Shown here in pieces: positions 56,271 to 62,674 of a stretch of 62,674 nucleotides of DNA. Origin of the DNA: Bacteroidales bacterium Bact_19. Lineage in GTDB: Bacteria; Bacteroidota; Bacteroidia; Bacteroidales; ML635J-15. The DNA lies in NCBI GenBank assembly GCA_001603595.1, contig LUZK01000007.1, positions 1 through 62,674 of the forward strand, in the 5' to 3' direction. The notes under the pieces were generated by a model, which saw only the letters and a list, made by a program, of their open reading frames with translations, searched no databases and was not told the DNA's origin. Positions within the stretch are counted from its first letter, which is position 1. Each line of letters opens with the position of its first letter. The translations under genes were made by a program, and so were the position numbers.

Positions 56271-57326
56271 ATGAAATTATCACAATTTGATTTTCATCTT
56301 CCTGAAGAATTAATATCATTACATCCTCCCAAGTACAGGGATGAATCCAGATTACTTGTATTGCACAAAAAGACAGGAGAAATCGAACACAAAATTTTTA
56401 AGGACATTAAAGATTATTTTCAAGAAAATGATTTATTAGTTTTTAATGATACCAAAGTTTTTCCTGCCAGATTATATGGTAATAAAGAAAAAACAGGAGC
56501 ACAAATAGAAGTTTTTCTTCTCAGAGAATTAAACAGAGAACAAAAACTCTGGGACGTTCTTGTTGACCCGGCTCGTAAAATACGTATAGGCAATAAACTA
56601 TACTTTGGCGAAAATGATGAACTCGTTGCCGAAGTAATTGACAACACAACTTCCAGAGGAAGAACTATAAGATTCCTTTACGATACTGATTATGATACTT
56701 TCAAAAAAACATTATACGGACTCGGACAAACTCCAATCCCCGATTATATTCTTGAAAAACGCGGAGTTATCGAAGATGATGCCGAAAGATATCAGACTAT
56801 TTTTGCTAAAAACGAAGGCGCTGTGGCTGCTCCTACAGCAGGACTACATTTTAGCAGAGAGCTGCTTAAAAGACTGGAAATTATCGGAGTAGAATTCGGG
56901 TATATTACGTTACACGTTGGCTTAGGAAATTTCAGAACTGTTGATGTTGAAGATCTTACAAAACATAAAATGGATAGCGAACAAATTTTTGTTTCCGAAG
57001 AAATTGCTCAAAAAATTAACGAAACAAAAGCAAATAAACATAAAGTTTTTGCTGTAGGAACCACTGTTTTAAGAACACTTGAAAGTGTTGTTACAACTAC
57101 CGGTATTGTTAAACCTTTCGAAGGATGGACTAATAAATTTTTGTTTCCCCCCTACGATATTATGGTTCCTGATGCACTAATTACCAACTTCCACATGCCA
57201 AAATCAATAATGATGATTAACGTTGCTGCTTTCAGCGGATACAATGAACTTATGAAAGCCTATGAAGTTGCCGTAAAAGAAAAATATAAATTCGGTACTT
57301 ACGGTGATGCATTGTTGATAATTTAA
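56271..57326 (+). CDS. queA: S-adenosylmethionine:tRNA ribosyltransferase-isomerase QueA
   Basis: The 351-residue enzyme transfers the ribosyl moiety of SAM to preQ1 in tRNA, forming epoxyqueuosine. Hallmarks are the N-terminal [26 protein letters not shown], the [15 protein letters not shown] segment near 74, [12 protein letters not shown] near 188, and [13 protein letters not shown] near 216. The C-terminal [35 protein letters not shown] ends the protein. The IS3-type element begins 31 bases after its stop. No other queuosine genes are in the window. Confidence 0.96.
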   Translation: MKLSQFDFHLPEELISLHPPKYRDESRLLVLHKKTGEIEHKIFKDIKDYFQENDLLVFNDTKVFPARLYGNKEKTGAQIEVFLLRELNREQKLWDVLVDPARKIRIGNKLYFGENDELVAEVIDNTTSRGRTIRFLYDTDYDTFKKTLYGLGQTPIPDYILEKRGVIEDDAERYQTIFAKNEGAVAAPTAGLHFSRELLKRLEIIGVEFGYITLHVGLGNFRTVDVEDLTKHKMDSEQIFVSEEIAQKINETKANKHKVFAVGTTVLRTLESVVTTTGIVKPFEGWTNKFLFPPYDIMVPDALITNFHMPKSIMMINVAAFSGYNELMKAYEVAVKEKYKFGTYGDALLII

Positions 57327-57419
57327 TTTTGTTAACAAACTTGCTTATAATTATAATGGTCCCCTTTTTTAGGACAACAAAATTAAAAATTTAACGTATA
57401 AATAATTAAAAGTTGTCTT

Positions 57420-57713
57420 ATGGAAAGAAGTTCAAGAAAAAAGTTTAGCTCCTCTTTTAAATCAAAAGTGGCATTAGAAGCTGTTAAGGGGTTAAAAACG
57501 ATTAACGAGATTGCTTCCGAGTACGGATTACAGCCGTCTCAAGTATCAGAATGGAAGCGAGTTCTTATAGAAAATATGCCGGAACTGTTTGAGAGGAAAA
57601 GTCAGTCTAGGGAGAAACATTTTGAAAAAGAGAAGGAGGAATTATTGAAAATCATTGGCAGTTTAAAGGTTGATAATGATTTCTATAAAAAAAAATTAAA
57701 ACCCTATCTGTAA
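57420..57713 (+). CDS. IS3-family transposase OrfA
   Basis: The 97-residue protein has a helix-turn-helix (INEIASEYGLQPSQVSEWKR at about 29-48) that binds the IS ends, and a C-terminal leucine/lysine-rich coiled segment. OrfA of IS3 elements regulates transposition and is fused to OrfB by programmed frameshifting. A run of nine adenines at 57687-57695 is the probable slippery site: in the -1 frame the coding continues through KKIKTLSVKERRAM straight into OrfB, with no stop in between. Confidence 0.88.
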   Translation: MERSSRKKFSSSFKSKVALEAVKGLKTINEIASEYGLQPSQVSEWKRVLIENMPELFERKSQSREKHFEKEKEELLKIIGSLKVDNDFYKKKLKPYL

Positions 57714-57727
57714 AAGAGCGCAGAGCG

Positions 57728-58450
57728 ATGGTGGATCCCAAGGACCCAACATTAAGCATTGTTAAGCAATGTATTTTGTTATTTATTAGTCGATCAGGGG
57801 TTTATTATCAGCCTGCTAGTGAGAGTGAGTTAGATTTACAGATCATGTTAGAGATAGATAAATATTTCACTTTATATCCATTTTATGGGACTAGGAGAAT
57901 GTCAGACCATTTAAAGGAAAAGGGCTATCATGTGGGAAGAAAAGCGATAAGATCCTATTACATTAAGATGGGAATAGGGGCAATTTATCCCAAAAAGAAG
58001 CCCAATACAAGTGAACCTAATAAAGAACATAAGGTTTATTCATATCTATTAAGAAACTTGAAAATAGAGCGTAAAAATCATGTTTGGGCAACAGATATTA
58101 CATTCATTCCAATGCCCAAAGGACACATGTACCTTTGCGCGATTATAGACCTGTATTCTCGATATGTCCTTTCCTGGAATATTTCAAACACCATGGATAC
58201 AGCACTTTGTATAGGAGTCTTAAAGGATGCACTACAACATCACGGTAAACCAAAAATATTCAATTCTGATCAAGGGAGTCAATTTACTTCTCCTAACTTC
58301 ACAAATATTCTTGAAGATCAAGGTGTTATGATTAGCATGGACTCTGTAGGAAGAGCTTTGGATAATATATTTATTGAAAGATTGTGGAGAAGCGTTAAAT
58401 ACGAATGTATTTACCTCAATGCATTTGAAAATGGAGTTCAACTATACTGA
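57728..58450 (+). CDS. IS3-family transposase OrfB, C-terminally truncated
   Basis: The integrase core is present with its DDE triad: Asp123 (WATDITFIPM), Asp181 (FNSDQGSQF) and Glu217 (FIERLWRSVKYE), spaced 57 and 35 residues apart as expected. OrfB normally continues about 40 residues past the glutamate region with a conserved YN-x-x-RPHQSL-type motif; here the frame stops at FENGVQLY (240 residues), and the IS end follows immediately. Loss of the C-terminus should inactivate it. It is expressed as an OrfAB fusion by -1 frameshift. Confidence 0.85.
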   Translation: MVDPKDPTLSIVKQCILLFISRSGVYYQPASESELDLQIMLEIDKYFTLYPFYGTRRMSDHLKEKGYHVGRKAIRSYYIKMGIGAIYPKKKPNTSEPNKEHKVYSYLLRNLKIERKNHVWATDITFIPMPKGHMYLCAIIDLYSRYVLSWNISNTMDTALCIGVLKDALQHHGKPKIFNSDQGSQFTSPNFTNILEDQGVMISMDSVGRALDNIFIERLWRSVKYECIYLNAFENGVQLY

Positions 58451-58506
58451 AAAATAAAATATTAACAAATTAAAAAAACTGTCCTAATAAAAGGGGACAC
58501 TTAATT

Positions 58507-58617
58507 TATAGCGCATATACATTCAAAATTGGATATATAGCGATATAATGTAGCGTATATAAACGAGTTATATGCCATATAGCGACAGCGCGTATCATAA
58601 CCGTCTCTATTTTAGCG
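58507..58617. repeat. Cluster of TATAGCG-type repeats (iteron-like)
   Basis: Three exact copies of TATAGCG (58507-58513, 58536-58542, 58578-58584) and two near copies (TGTAGCG at 58549-58555, TTTAGCG at 58611-58617) lie in 111 bases. All are on the same strand, and the surrounding sequence repeats ATATA. The stretch also contains GTTATATGCC (58567-58576), the reverse complement of a motif at 62359-62368. No gene was found here. Confidence 0.6.
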
Positions 58618-58675
58618 ATATAACAAAAAACGCAAGACCTGTAAAGCGGTAAGAGCAGGAAAAATTTTAATAATT

Positions 58676-58789
58676 ATGGCAGTAATTAGAACTTGTAAAT
58701 GGTGTGGAAAAAAATTTGACGGCAATAGTAATGCCGCAAGAAATCCATATTGTAGTCCAAAATGTCAAACAGCGGCTAAAAAGAAATAA
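58676..58789 (+). CDS. 37-residue zinc-ribbon protein
   Basis: The short frame encodes a 37-residue protein with two cysteine pairs, CKWC near residue 7 and CSPKC near residue 26, spaced as in a single zinc-binding ribbon. It ends in AAKKK. It lies 19 bases before the UDG-like gene, on the same strand, and looks like the first cargo gene. It resembles short DNA- or RNA-binding zinc ribbons, or a small regulator or antitoxin. Coding status rests on the cysteine spacing and on position. Confidence 0.55.
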   Translation: MAVIRTCKWCGKKFDGNSNAARNPYCSPKCQTAAKKK

Positions 58790-58808
58790 GCCACAAAAAC
58801 TGTAAGTA

Positions 58809-59465
58809 ATGGACAAGAACATTCAAATGTATTGGGAAAACGACATCAAACCCCAATTAGACCCTTTGCATAATACAGCGGGAAATCTGCTGTATTATGT
58901 ATTTCAAACGCCTTACCGTTTTCAGCCTGAGTTGTTGATTGTCGGGATAAATCCGGGAGGCGATTATGAAGGAGTACCTTTTTTAGACCGAAAAACAAAT
59001 TGGTACACCGAGTGTACACGAAATGCGGAACAAAAACACAGTTTCAACGAAACGCTTTGTGCCGTATTTGGATATGGAAAAAATAACGAATTGTTCAATT
59101 TTTTCGAAAATGCTGTAGGAACAAATATGGTGTTTTTCAATACAGGCAGTGTTGAAAAATTGAACAACAATCCGTTAAAAAACGAGATGATACAGAAGTG
59201 CAAACATATTGTCATAAAACTGATTGACGAATATATTCAACCAAAACGAATTTTAACAATAGGCAAAGAGCCTTTTGAAAATTTGAAAACATCAAAAGCA
59301 GAACTCGTCAAACCCGAAAACGTCTATATTCATAAATCATTCAGAGGCAAAACGCCGATGTATCGCATCCCCAATCCGTCTCGAATTAATATAGGCAGTT
59401 ACTACAAGCCCGAACAAATTGCTCAATATCAACAATATTTTGAACAAGAATTTTTAAATCAATGA
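58809..59465 (+). CDS. Uracil-DNA-glycosylase-fold protein
   Basis: The 218-residue protein has the layout of the UDG superfamily: a first strand-loop motif IVGINPGGDYEG (residues 44-55; UDGs have a GINPG-like active-site loop), a middle segment NTGSVEKL, a nucleotide-flipping strand KRILTIGKEPFENL near 146-159 and a C-terminal motif PNPSR (188-192) in the place where UDGs have the HPS loop. The histidine of that loop is replaced by asparagine. DNA repair, or recognition of modified bases in foreign DNA, is plausible. It is tightly packed: 19 bases after the zinc ribbon and 4 bases before the next gene. Confidence 0.6.
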   Translation: MDKNIQMYWENDIKPQLDPLHNTAGNLLYYVFQTPYRFQPELLIVGINPGGDYEGVPFLDRKTNWYTECTRNAEQKHSFNETLCAVFGYGKNNELFNFFENAVGTNMVFFNTGSVEKLNNNPLKNEMIQKCKHIVIKLIDEYIQPKRILTIGKEPFENLKTSKAELVKPENVYIHKSFRGKTPMYRIPNPSRINIGSYYKPEQIAQYQQYFEQEFLNQ

Positions 59466-59469
59466 TTTT

Positions 59470-60666
59470 ATGAACACAACAGAATTTTTAAACAGTATGA
59501 TAACATCATACATCATAAAAAGTGCAGGTTATGATTGCATCAAAAATAAATTTGATACAAAAAATTTAGACGCGCAAAAGTGGCTCAATACCATCAGTAT
59601 TGAGGGTTACAAACTATCGAAAGACTGGGACAGGGAAGATGCTGCGTGGAGGCGCGGCTTGCAAAAATTGACTAAAATAGCCAAAAATCCGCGTATAGAA
59701 TCGGGTTATCTTTTGGCGAGCCTGTTTTTGAATGTGTCAGTCGTGCGCGATAAAACCGTAACCGAAACCGTTGAAGGAAAAGAATTGGACGACTTTTCGC
59801 GCAATCCCTACGATTTCGACTATGGCATTGCGGAAGACCGCATACAAGAGGTCATTGAAGAAGCCCTTGAATACGGCGAAAAAAAGATAAAACCGCAATG
59901 GGAAATCTGCGCCGTAGCCTCCAGCAACGAGGCACCCCCCTGTACTGCCTGCGCCGGTGAAGGTTCTGTGAAATGCGATGAATGCGGCGGTCGCGGGGAA
60001 AGAATGTATGTCGTTGAAACTTACGCCAATGGGTCTCATAAAGAAAGCATCAGAAAATGCCACCATTGCAAAGGAACAGGTAAAATACAGTGTGAAAAAT
60101 GTGCGGGAAGTGGCAAACAAATTTTTGCCAACCAACATCAAGTAGTGAAGAAATTTGAAGATAGCAAAAAATTACGTGCCTTTGCCTGCGTATCTACCTC
60201 TTGGGAAAATGCTGAACGCTGTATAAAAAGAGACTCAACAGAACACAAGGCTGCTGTCTATTTTGATGAATTTAAGGAAGATGCGTACAGTAGACGTGAA
60301 TGTCCCGATTTTGGAAACCGTGAACTACAAAGCGGCATTGCCAAACTCTATAAAAATCAAAAAGAAATTTTGGTTGACGGCGAGCAAAATATACAGAATG
60401 AAATCAGCGAAATTTGCGAAACGTTATACCGGAAAAACAAAAAAGCCGCAACGCAATATTTCGACAAAAACGACAAAGGCAAACCGGGCTGTTCCATAGA
60501 AAAACATATTGCAATACCGATGTTCCGGCTTTGTTATACTGCTGATGACGGCGGTTACAACAAGGAATATTCGATAAATATTTATCAATTTTCCGACAAG
60601 GGAAGTTGTTATTTCAACGAGTTTGATTTTCCGAAGTTGGGCTTTTTCAAATCATTGTTTATCTGA
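59470..60666 (+). CDS. Protein with four DnaJ-type CxxCxGxG zinc repeats, no J domain
   Basis: The 398-residue protein has an N-terminal helical region (about 1-145), then a DnaJ-type zinc module with four CxxCxGxG repeats: CTACAGEG (158-165), CDECGGRG (169-176), CHHCKGTG (197-204) and CEKCAGSG (208-215). This is the full two-zinc layout of DnaJ, but with no J domain, so it is not an Hsp70 co-chaperone of the normal type. The C-terminal half (about 220-398) is unassigned. Zinc modules of this kind bind unfolded proteins or nucleic acids. It starts 4 bases after the UDG-like gene and ends 5 bases before the 5-TM gene. Confidence 0.7.
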   Translation: MNTTEFLNSMITSYIIKSAGYDCIKNKFDTKNLDAQKWLNTISIEGYKLSKDWDREDAAWRRGLQKLTKIAKNPRIESGYLLASLFLNVSVVRDKTVTETVEGKELDDFSRNPYDFDYGIAEDRIQEVIEEALEYGEKKIKPQWEICAVASSNEAPPCTACAGEGSVKCDECGGRGERMYVVETYANGSHKESIRKCHHCKGTGKIQCEKCAGSGKQIFANQHQVVKKFEDSKKLRAFACVSTSWENAERCIKRDSTEHKAAVYFDEFKEDAYSRRECPDFGNRELQSGIAKLYKNQKEILVDGEQNIQNEISEICETLYRKNKKAATQYFDKNDKGKPGCSIEKHIAIPMFRLCYTADDGGYNKEYSINIYQFSDKGSCYFNEFDFPKLGFFKSLFI

Positions 60667-60671
60667 AAAAT

Positions 60672-61238
60672 ATGAACACTTTTAAATGTTGGCTGATAGC
60701 CAATTTTGAGATTGCGATGCCTTTTTTGACACTGTTAATAGGCAGTATTGTCGTTTGGATTTTTGGAGCAAATATTGTAGCAATGCCCGATAATGAATTT
60801 GGCACAAAAGGGGAAGTATGGTTAATGTTTGCTATGGTTGTCGGTTTTATATTATTGCTTTCTATTCCTACAAACAGAGGTACTTTGCAGTTTGGAAAAT
60901 ATATTTTGATGTGGGGCGGAATTATTTACTTCGTTTGGTTTTATAAAGAAAATCCACTTGGAGGGGAAGCATTGACCGAAACTCAAATAGCGTTGTATGA
61001 GCATATTCGTATGTGGTTTTGGATAATTTTTTCGGTGGTTTCTGCTATAAGCGGTTATTTGGCATTTTACACTTTTGTGAATTTCGACGAAGTAACTTCG
61101 CGCCGTATGCTATGGCGAAACAGCAATGTGAGCCTTTTTGAAATTTCGATGCTCTATACTTTGGATAGATTTTGTAATATTTCTGTTTCGCTACTTGTTA
61201 ATGTATTTTGTTTGGTGGGGCTTTTTATGCTAATTTAA
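60672..61238 (+). CDS. Five-TM membrane protein, unknown function
   Basis: The 188-residue product has about five hydrophobic segments (roughly residues 15-36, 50-66, 74-91, 112-133 and 163-187) and an internal polar loop with NFDEVTSRRMLWRN near 144. There is no recognised catalytic or binding motif and no signal peptide. It starts 5 bases after the zinc-repeat gene and is followed by a 61-base gap before the YhcG-type nuclease gene. In defence systems, small membrane proteins often act as effectors that break the membrane; that role is only suggested by the context here. Confidence 0.65.
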   Translation: MNTFKCWLIANFEIAMPFLTLLIGSIVVWIFGANIVAMPDNEFGTKGEVWLMFAMVVGFILLLSIPTNRGTLQFGKYILMWGGIIYFVWFYKENPLGGEALTETQIALYEHIRMWFWIIFSVVSAISGYLAFYTFVNFDEVTSRRMLWRNSNVSLFEISMLYTLDRFCNISVSLLVNVFCLVGLFMLI

Positions 61239-61299
61239 AAATTGGGAATCAGTTATCTATAAAATTTTGTAACTTTACAGTTCTGTTATTCAAAATATT

Positions 61300-62322
61300 A
61301 TGCTGATAAACGACAAAGAGTATTTTTCTGTATTAGAGCAAATTAAGGCTCGTATAAAGACCGCACAATACAAAGCGGTACTTGGCGTAAACCGCGAACT
61401 GATAAACCTTAATTGGAATATCGGACGAATTATTATTGCCAACACAAAGTATGGTGCGAAGTTTATCGAAAACTTAGCAAAAGACATAAAGCATGCATTT
61501 CCGAATGTAACAGGCTATTCGACACGAAACCTTAAATATATGCGTAAATTTGCCGAAGTTGTCAGCGATGAAGAAAAAGTGCAGACACTGTTTGCACTTT
61601 TGAGTTGGTCACACAACATACACCTATTAGACAAAACAAAGTCGTACAGCGAATATCTGTGGTATGCAGAACAAACGGTTGAAAACGGCTGGTCTTTGTC
61701 TTCGCTCGAATATCATACCGAAACAAAAACATATCAAAGACAGGCAATAGCCGAAAAAACTTCAAATTATCTTGAAAAATTACCTTCGGTATTAGGAAAA
61801 TTAGCGGAAGTAACATTAAAAGACCCTTTTGTTTTCGATTTTGTGGGAAAACGAGAGGGAATTATTGAACGCGAAATCGAAAGCGAACTCGTGGCAAATA
61901 TTGCCAAAACAATAATGGAACTCGGTACAGGATTTGCCTTTGTCGGCAATCAATATCATCTCGAAATTAGCGAAAAGGATTATTATATTGACCTTTTATT
62001 TTACAATACAAAACTGCGTTCCTATGTGGTTGTTGAGTTGAAAAACACAGAATTTAAGCCCGAATATGCAGGAAAGCTCAACTTTTATCTCTCTGCAGTT
62101 GATGATATGTTGAAACACGAAACCGACAATCCGTCTATCGGTATTATGCTTTGTAAAACAAAAGACCGTCTCACAGCCGTATATGCACTCAAAGACATTA
62201 ACAAACCTATCGGTGTAAGTGAATACAAACTTTCAGATTTCGTTCCTGCCGAATTTATTGACACTCTGCCAAGTGCCGAGGATATTGAAAAACGAGTGAA
62301 GTTGAAATTTGAGATTGAATAA
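61300..62322 (+). CDS. YhcG-type PD-(D/E)XK nuclease-fold protein (DUF1016)
   Basis: The 340-residue protein has the N-terminal DUF1016 domain (about 1-165; NLNWNIGRIIIANTKYG and YSTRNLKYMRKFAE) and a C-terminal PD-(D/E)XK nuclease domain with Asp231 in DYYIDLLFYN and Glu246-x-Lys248 in VVELKNTEFKPEYAGKL. YhcG-family genes are often found in accessory islands and near restriction-modification or other genome-defence genes. Here it is last in the compact plus-strand block. It starts 61 bases after the 5-TM gene. DNA cleavage is expected from the fold, not shown. Confidence 0.88.
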   Translation: MLINDKEYFSVLEQIKARIKTAQYKAVLGVNRELINLNWNIGRIIIANTKYGAKFIENLAKDIKHAFPNVTGYSTRNLKYMRKFAEVVSDEEKVQTLFALLSWSHNIHLLDKTKSYSEYLWYAEQTVENGWSLSSLEYHTETKTYQRQAIAEKTSNYLEKLPSVLGKLAEVTLKDPFVFDFVGKREGIIEREIESELVANIAKTIMELGTGFAFVGNQYHLEISEKDYYIDLLFYNTKLRSYVVVELKNTEFKPEYAGKLNFYLSAVDDMLKHETDNPSIGIMLCKTKDRLTAVYALKDINKPIGVSEYKLSDFVPAEFIDTLPSAEDIEKRVKLKFEIE

Positions 62323-62358
62323 AACAACAAAAGAAAAGATTGGTACGGTTAATTATAC

Positions 62359-62494
62359 GGCATATAACAGCGGTTTTGCGTCAGGCGGGGGAAACGGCTC
62401 CCTATGACAGTTTTTCGTAAATTTGAGCTTTCGGCTTCGTAATTAAGTTTGGTGGTAAAATCCCGCCCGAACGCCAAGCCCCGAACCGTTATAA
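62359..62494. other. G+C-rich imperfect palindrome resembling an attC-type recombination site
   Basis: The segment begins GGCATATAACAGCGGTTTTG and ends near CCCCGAACCGTTATA, so its ends are imperfect inverted repeats of about 30 bases (TATAAC...GCGGTT and CCGTTATA). The interior is G+C-rich in an A+T-rich genome. The size (about 136 bases) and arm layout are those of integron attC sites or of other single-strand recombination substrates, but the diagnostic core sequences are not clear by eye. No integrase is encoded in the window. Confidence 0.4.
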
Positions 62495-62565
62495 TTGCGA
62501 AAGGTAACACCAATCACTTGATTATCAAACACCTGAAAAATTATTTAAAAAAATTGTGTAAAACA

Positions 62566-62596
62566 CTTGAAAGTTTCAAAAAAATATTTAACTTTG
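62566..62596 (+). promoter_or_regulatory. Bacteroidetes-type promoter reading out of the window
   Basis: CTTG at 62566-62569 and TAACTTTG at 62589-62596 are separated by 19 bases, a near-consensus -33/-7 pair. About 17 bases further is AGTTCTTTGAAA, which resembles a boxA-type leader sequence. The transcribed gene lies beyond the window. Confidence 0.5.
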
Positions 62597-62619
62597 CAAA
62601 ATTAAAGATTTAAGTTCTT

Positions 62620-62674
62620 TGAAAAATAAAATATTAACAAATTAAAAAAACTGTCCTAATAAAAGGGGACACTT
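62620..62674 (+). repeat. 55-base exact repeat of the IS3 element's right end at the window edge
   Basis: These last 55 bases are identical to 58448-58502, which contains the right terminal repeat of the IS3 element. The bases before the two copies differ. The window stops exactly at the end of the identity. Confidence 0.9.

Larger units (their letters stand above)
57357..58499 (+). mobile_element. IS3-family insertion sequence, 3' part deleted
   Basis: Imperfect terminal inverted repeats, TGGTCCCCTTTTTTAGGACA at 57357-57376 and the complement of TGTCCCCTTTTATTAGGACA at 58480-58499, flank two overlapping-frame transposase genes. Both ends carry the TG..CA ends of IS3-type elements. The 3' part of the second gene seems to be missing, so this copy is probably inactive. 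No certain target-site duplication could be found by eye. Confidence 0.75.

Noticed and set aside
58507-58617. CRISPR array or plasmid replication origin in the TATAGCG cluster
   Set aside because: The repeats are only seven bases with irregular spacing and no replication gene is nearby; I report only a repeat cluster.
58676-62322. Prophage origin of the cargo block
   Set aside because: There are no phage structural, lysis or integrase genes, and the content fits a small genomic-conflict island better.
62566-62674. Start of an rRNA operon at the window's right end
   Set aside because: A good promoter and a boxA-like AGTTCTTTGA are seen, but no rRNA sequence follows before the window ends.

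Overview
The window looks like a piece of a low-G+C Bacteroidetes (Bacteroidota) genome, probably a marine, sediment or gut-type Bacteroidales or relative. The evidence is the T9SS C-terminal sorting domains and SprB-type repeats on giant secreted proteins, TonB-dependent uptake, DUF3098 beside ftsX and uppP, SUF-type iron-sulfur assembly, promoters of the form TTTG-N19-TAnnTTTG, and start sites without Shine-Dalgarno sequences. The right end is probably a contig edge: its last 55 bases repeat an internal segment exactly.

Layout. 1-5.7 kb: two small envelope genes, dprA, a TatD nuclease, tRNA-Ser(GGA), and an ExbB/4-TM/ExbD/ExbD energy-transduction operon. 5.7-18 kb: a small secreted protein, a 1,523-residue gliding-associated surface protein, an aminotransferase, a 1,501-residue propeller/SprB protein, and truA. 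17.9-23.7 kb (minus strand): a four-gene operon of a P-loop kinase, two GH13 lipoproteins and a degenerate histidine kinase. 24-29.4 kb: a secreted alpha/beta hydrolase, an LD-carboxypeptidase, and a flavodoxin/SDR pair behind a 600-base gene-poor stretch; the flavodoxin has no ordinary start codon. 29.5-34 kb (minus strand): an operon of an ion channel, a CHASE2 protein, a transglutaminase-like lipoprotein and a FecR-like secreted protein. 34-42.7 kb: sufB, a HEAT-like gene, sufC, sufD, a FeoA-FeoB fusion whose GTPase motifs are gone, then an aminotransferase and a lipase. 42.7-46 kb: a G+C-rich islet, a TonB receptor and its small partner. 46-57.3 kb: housekeeping genes (YgjP-like protease, efp, rnhA, ftsX, uppP, truB, queA) interleaved with two T9SS-exported multidomain proteins.

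The last 5.3 kb (57.36 kb to the end) is accessory. A damaged IS3-family element is followed by an A+T-rich spacer carrying TATAGCG repeats. Then comes a tight all-plus block: a 37-residue zinc ribbon, a uracil-DNA-glycosylase-like protein, a four-zinc-finger DnaJ-type protein, a 5-TM protein and a YhcG-type PD-(D/E)XK nuclease. The block ends in a G+C-rich imperfect palindrome. It has higher G+C, genome-defence-like content and reverse-complement boundary motifs, and is the best candidate for an undescribed system. The channel/CHASE2/transglutaminase/FecR operon and the GTPase-dead FeoB are the next most interesting.

All assignments come from reading motifs and protein sequences by eye. No database search, structure prediction or alignment was run.
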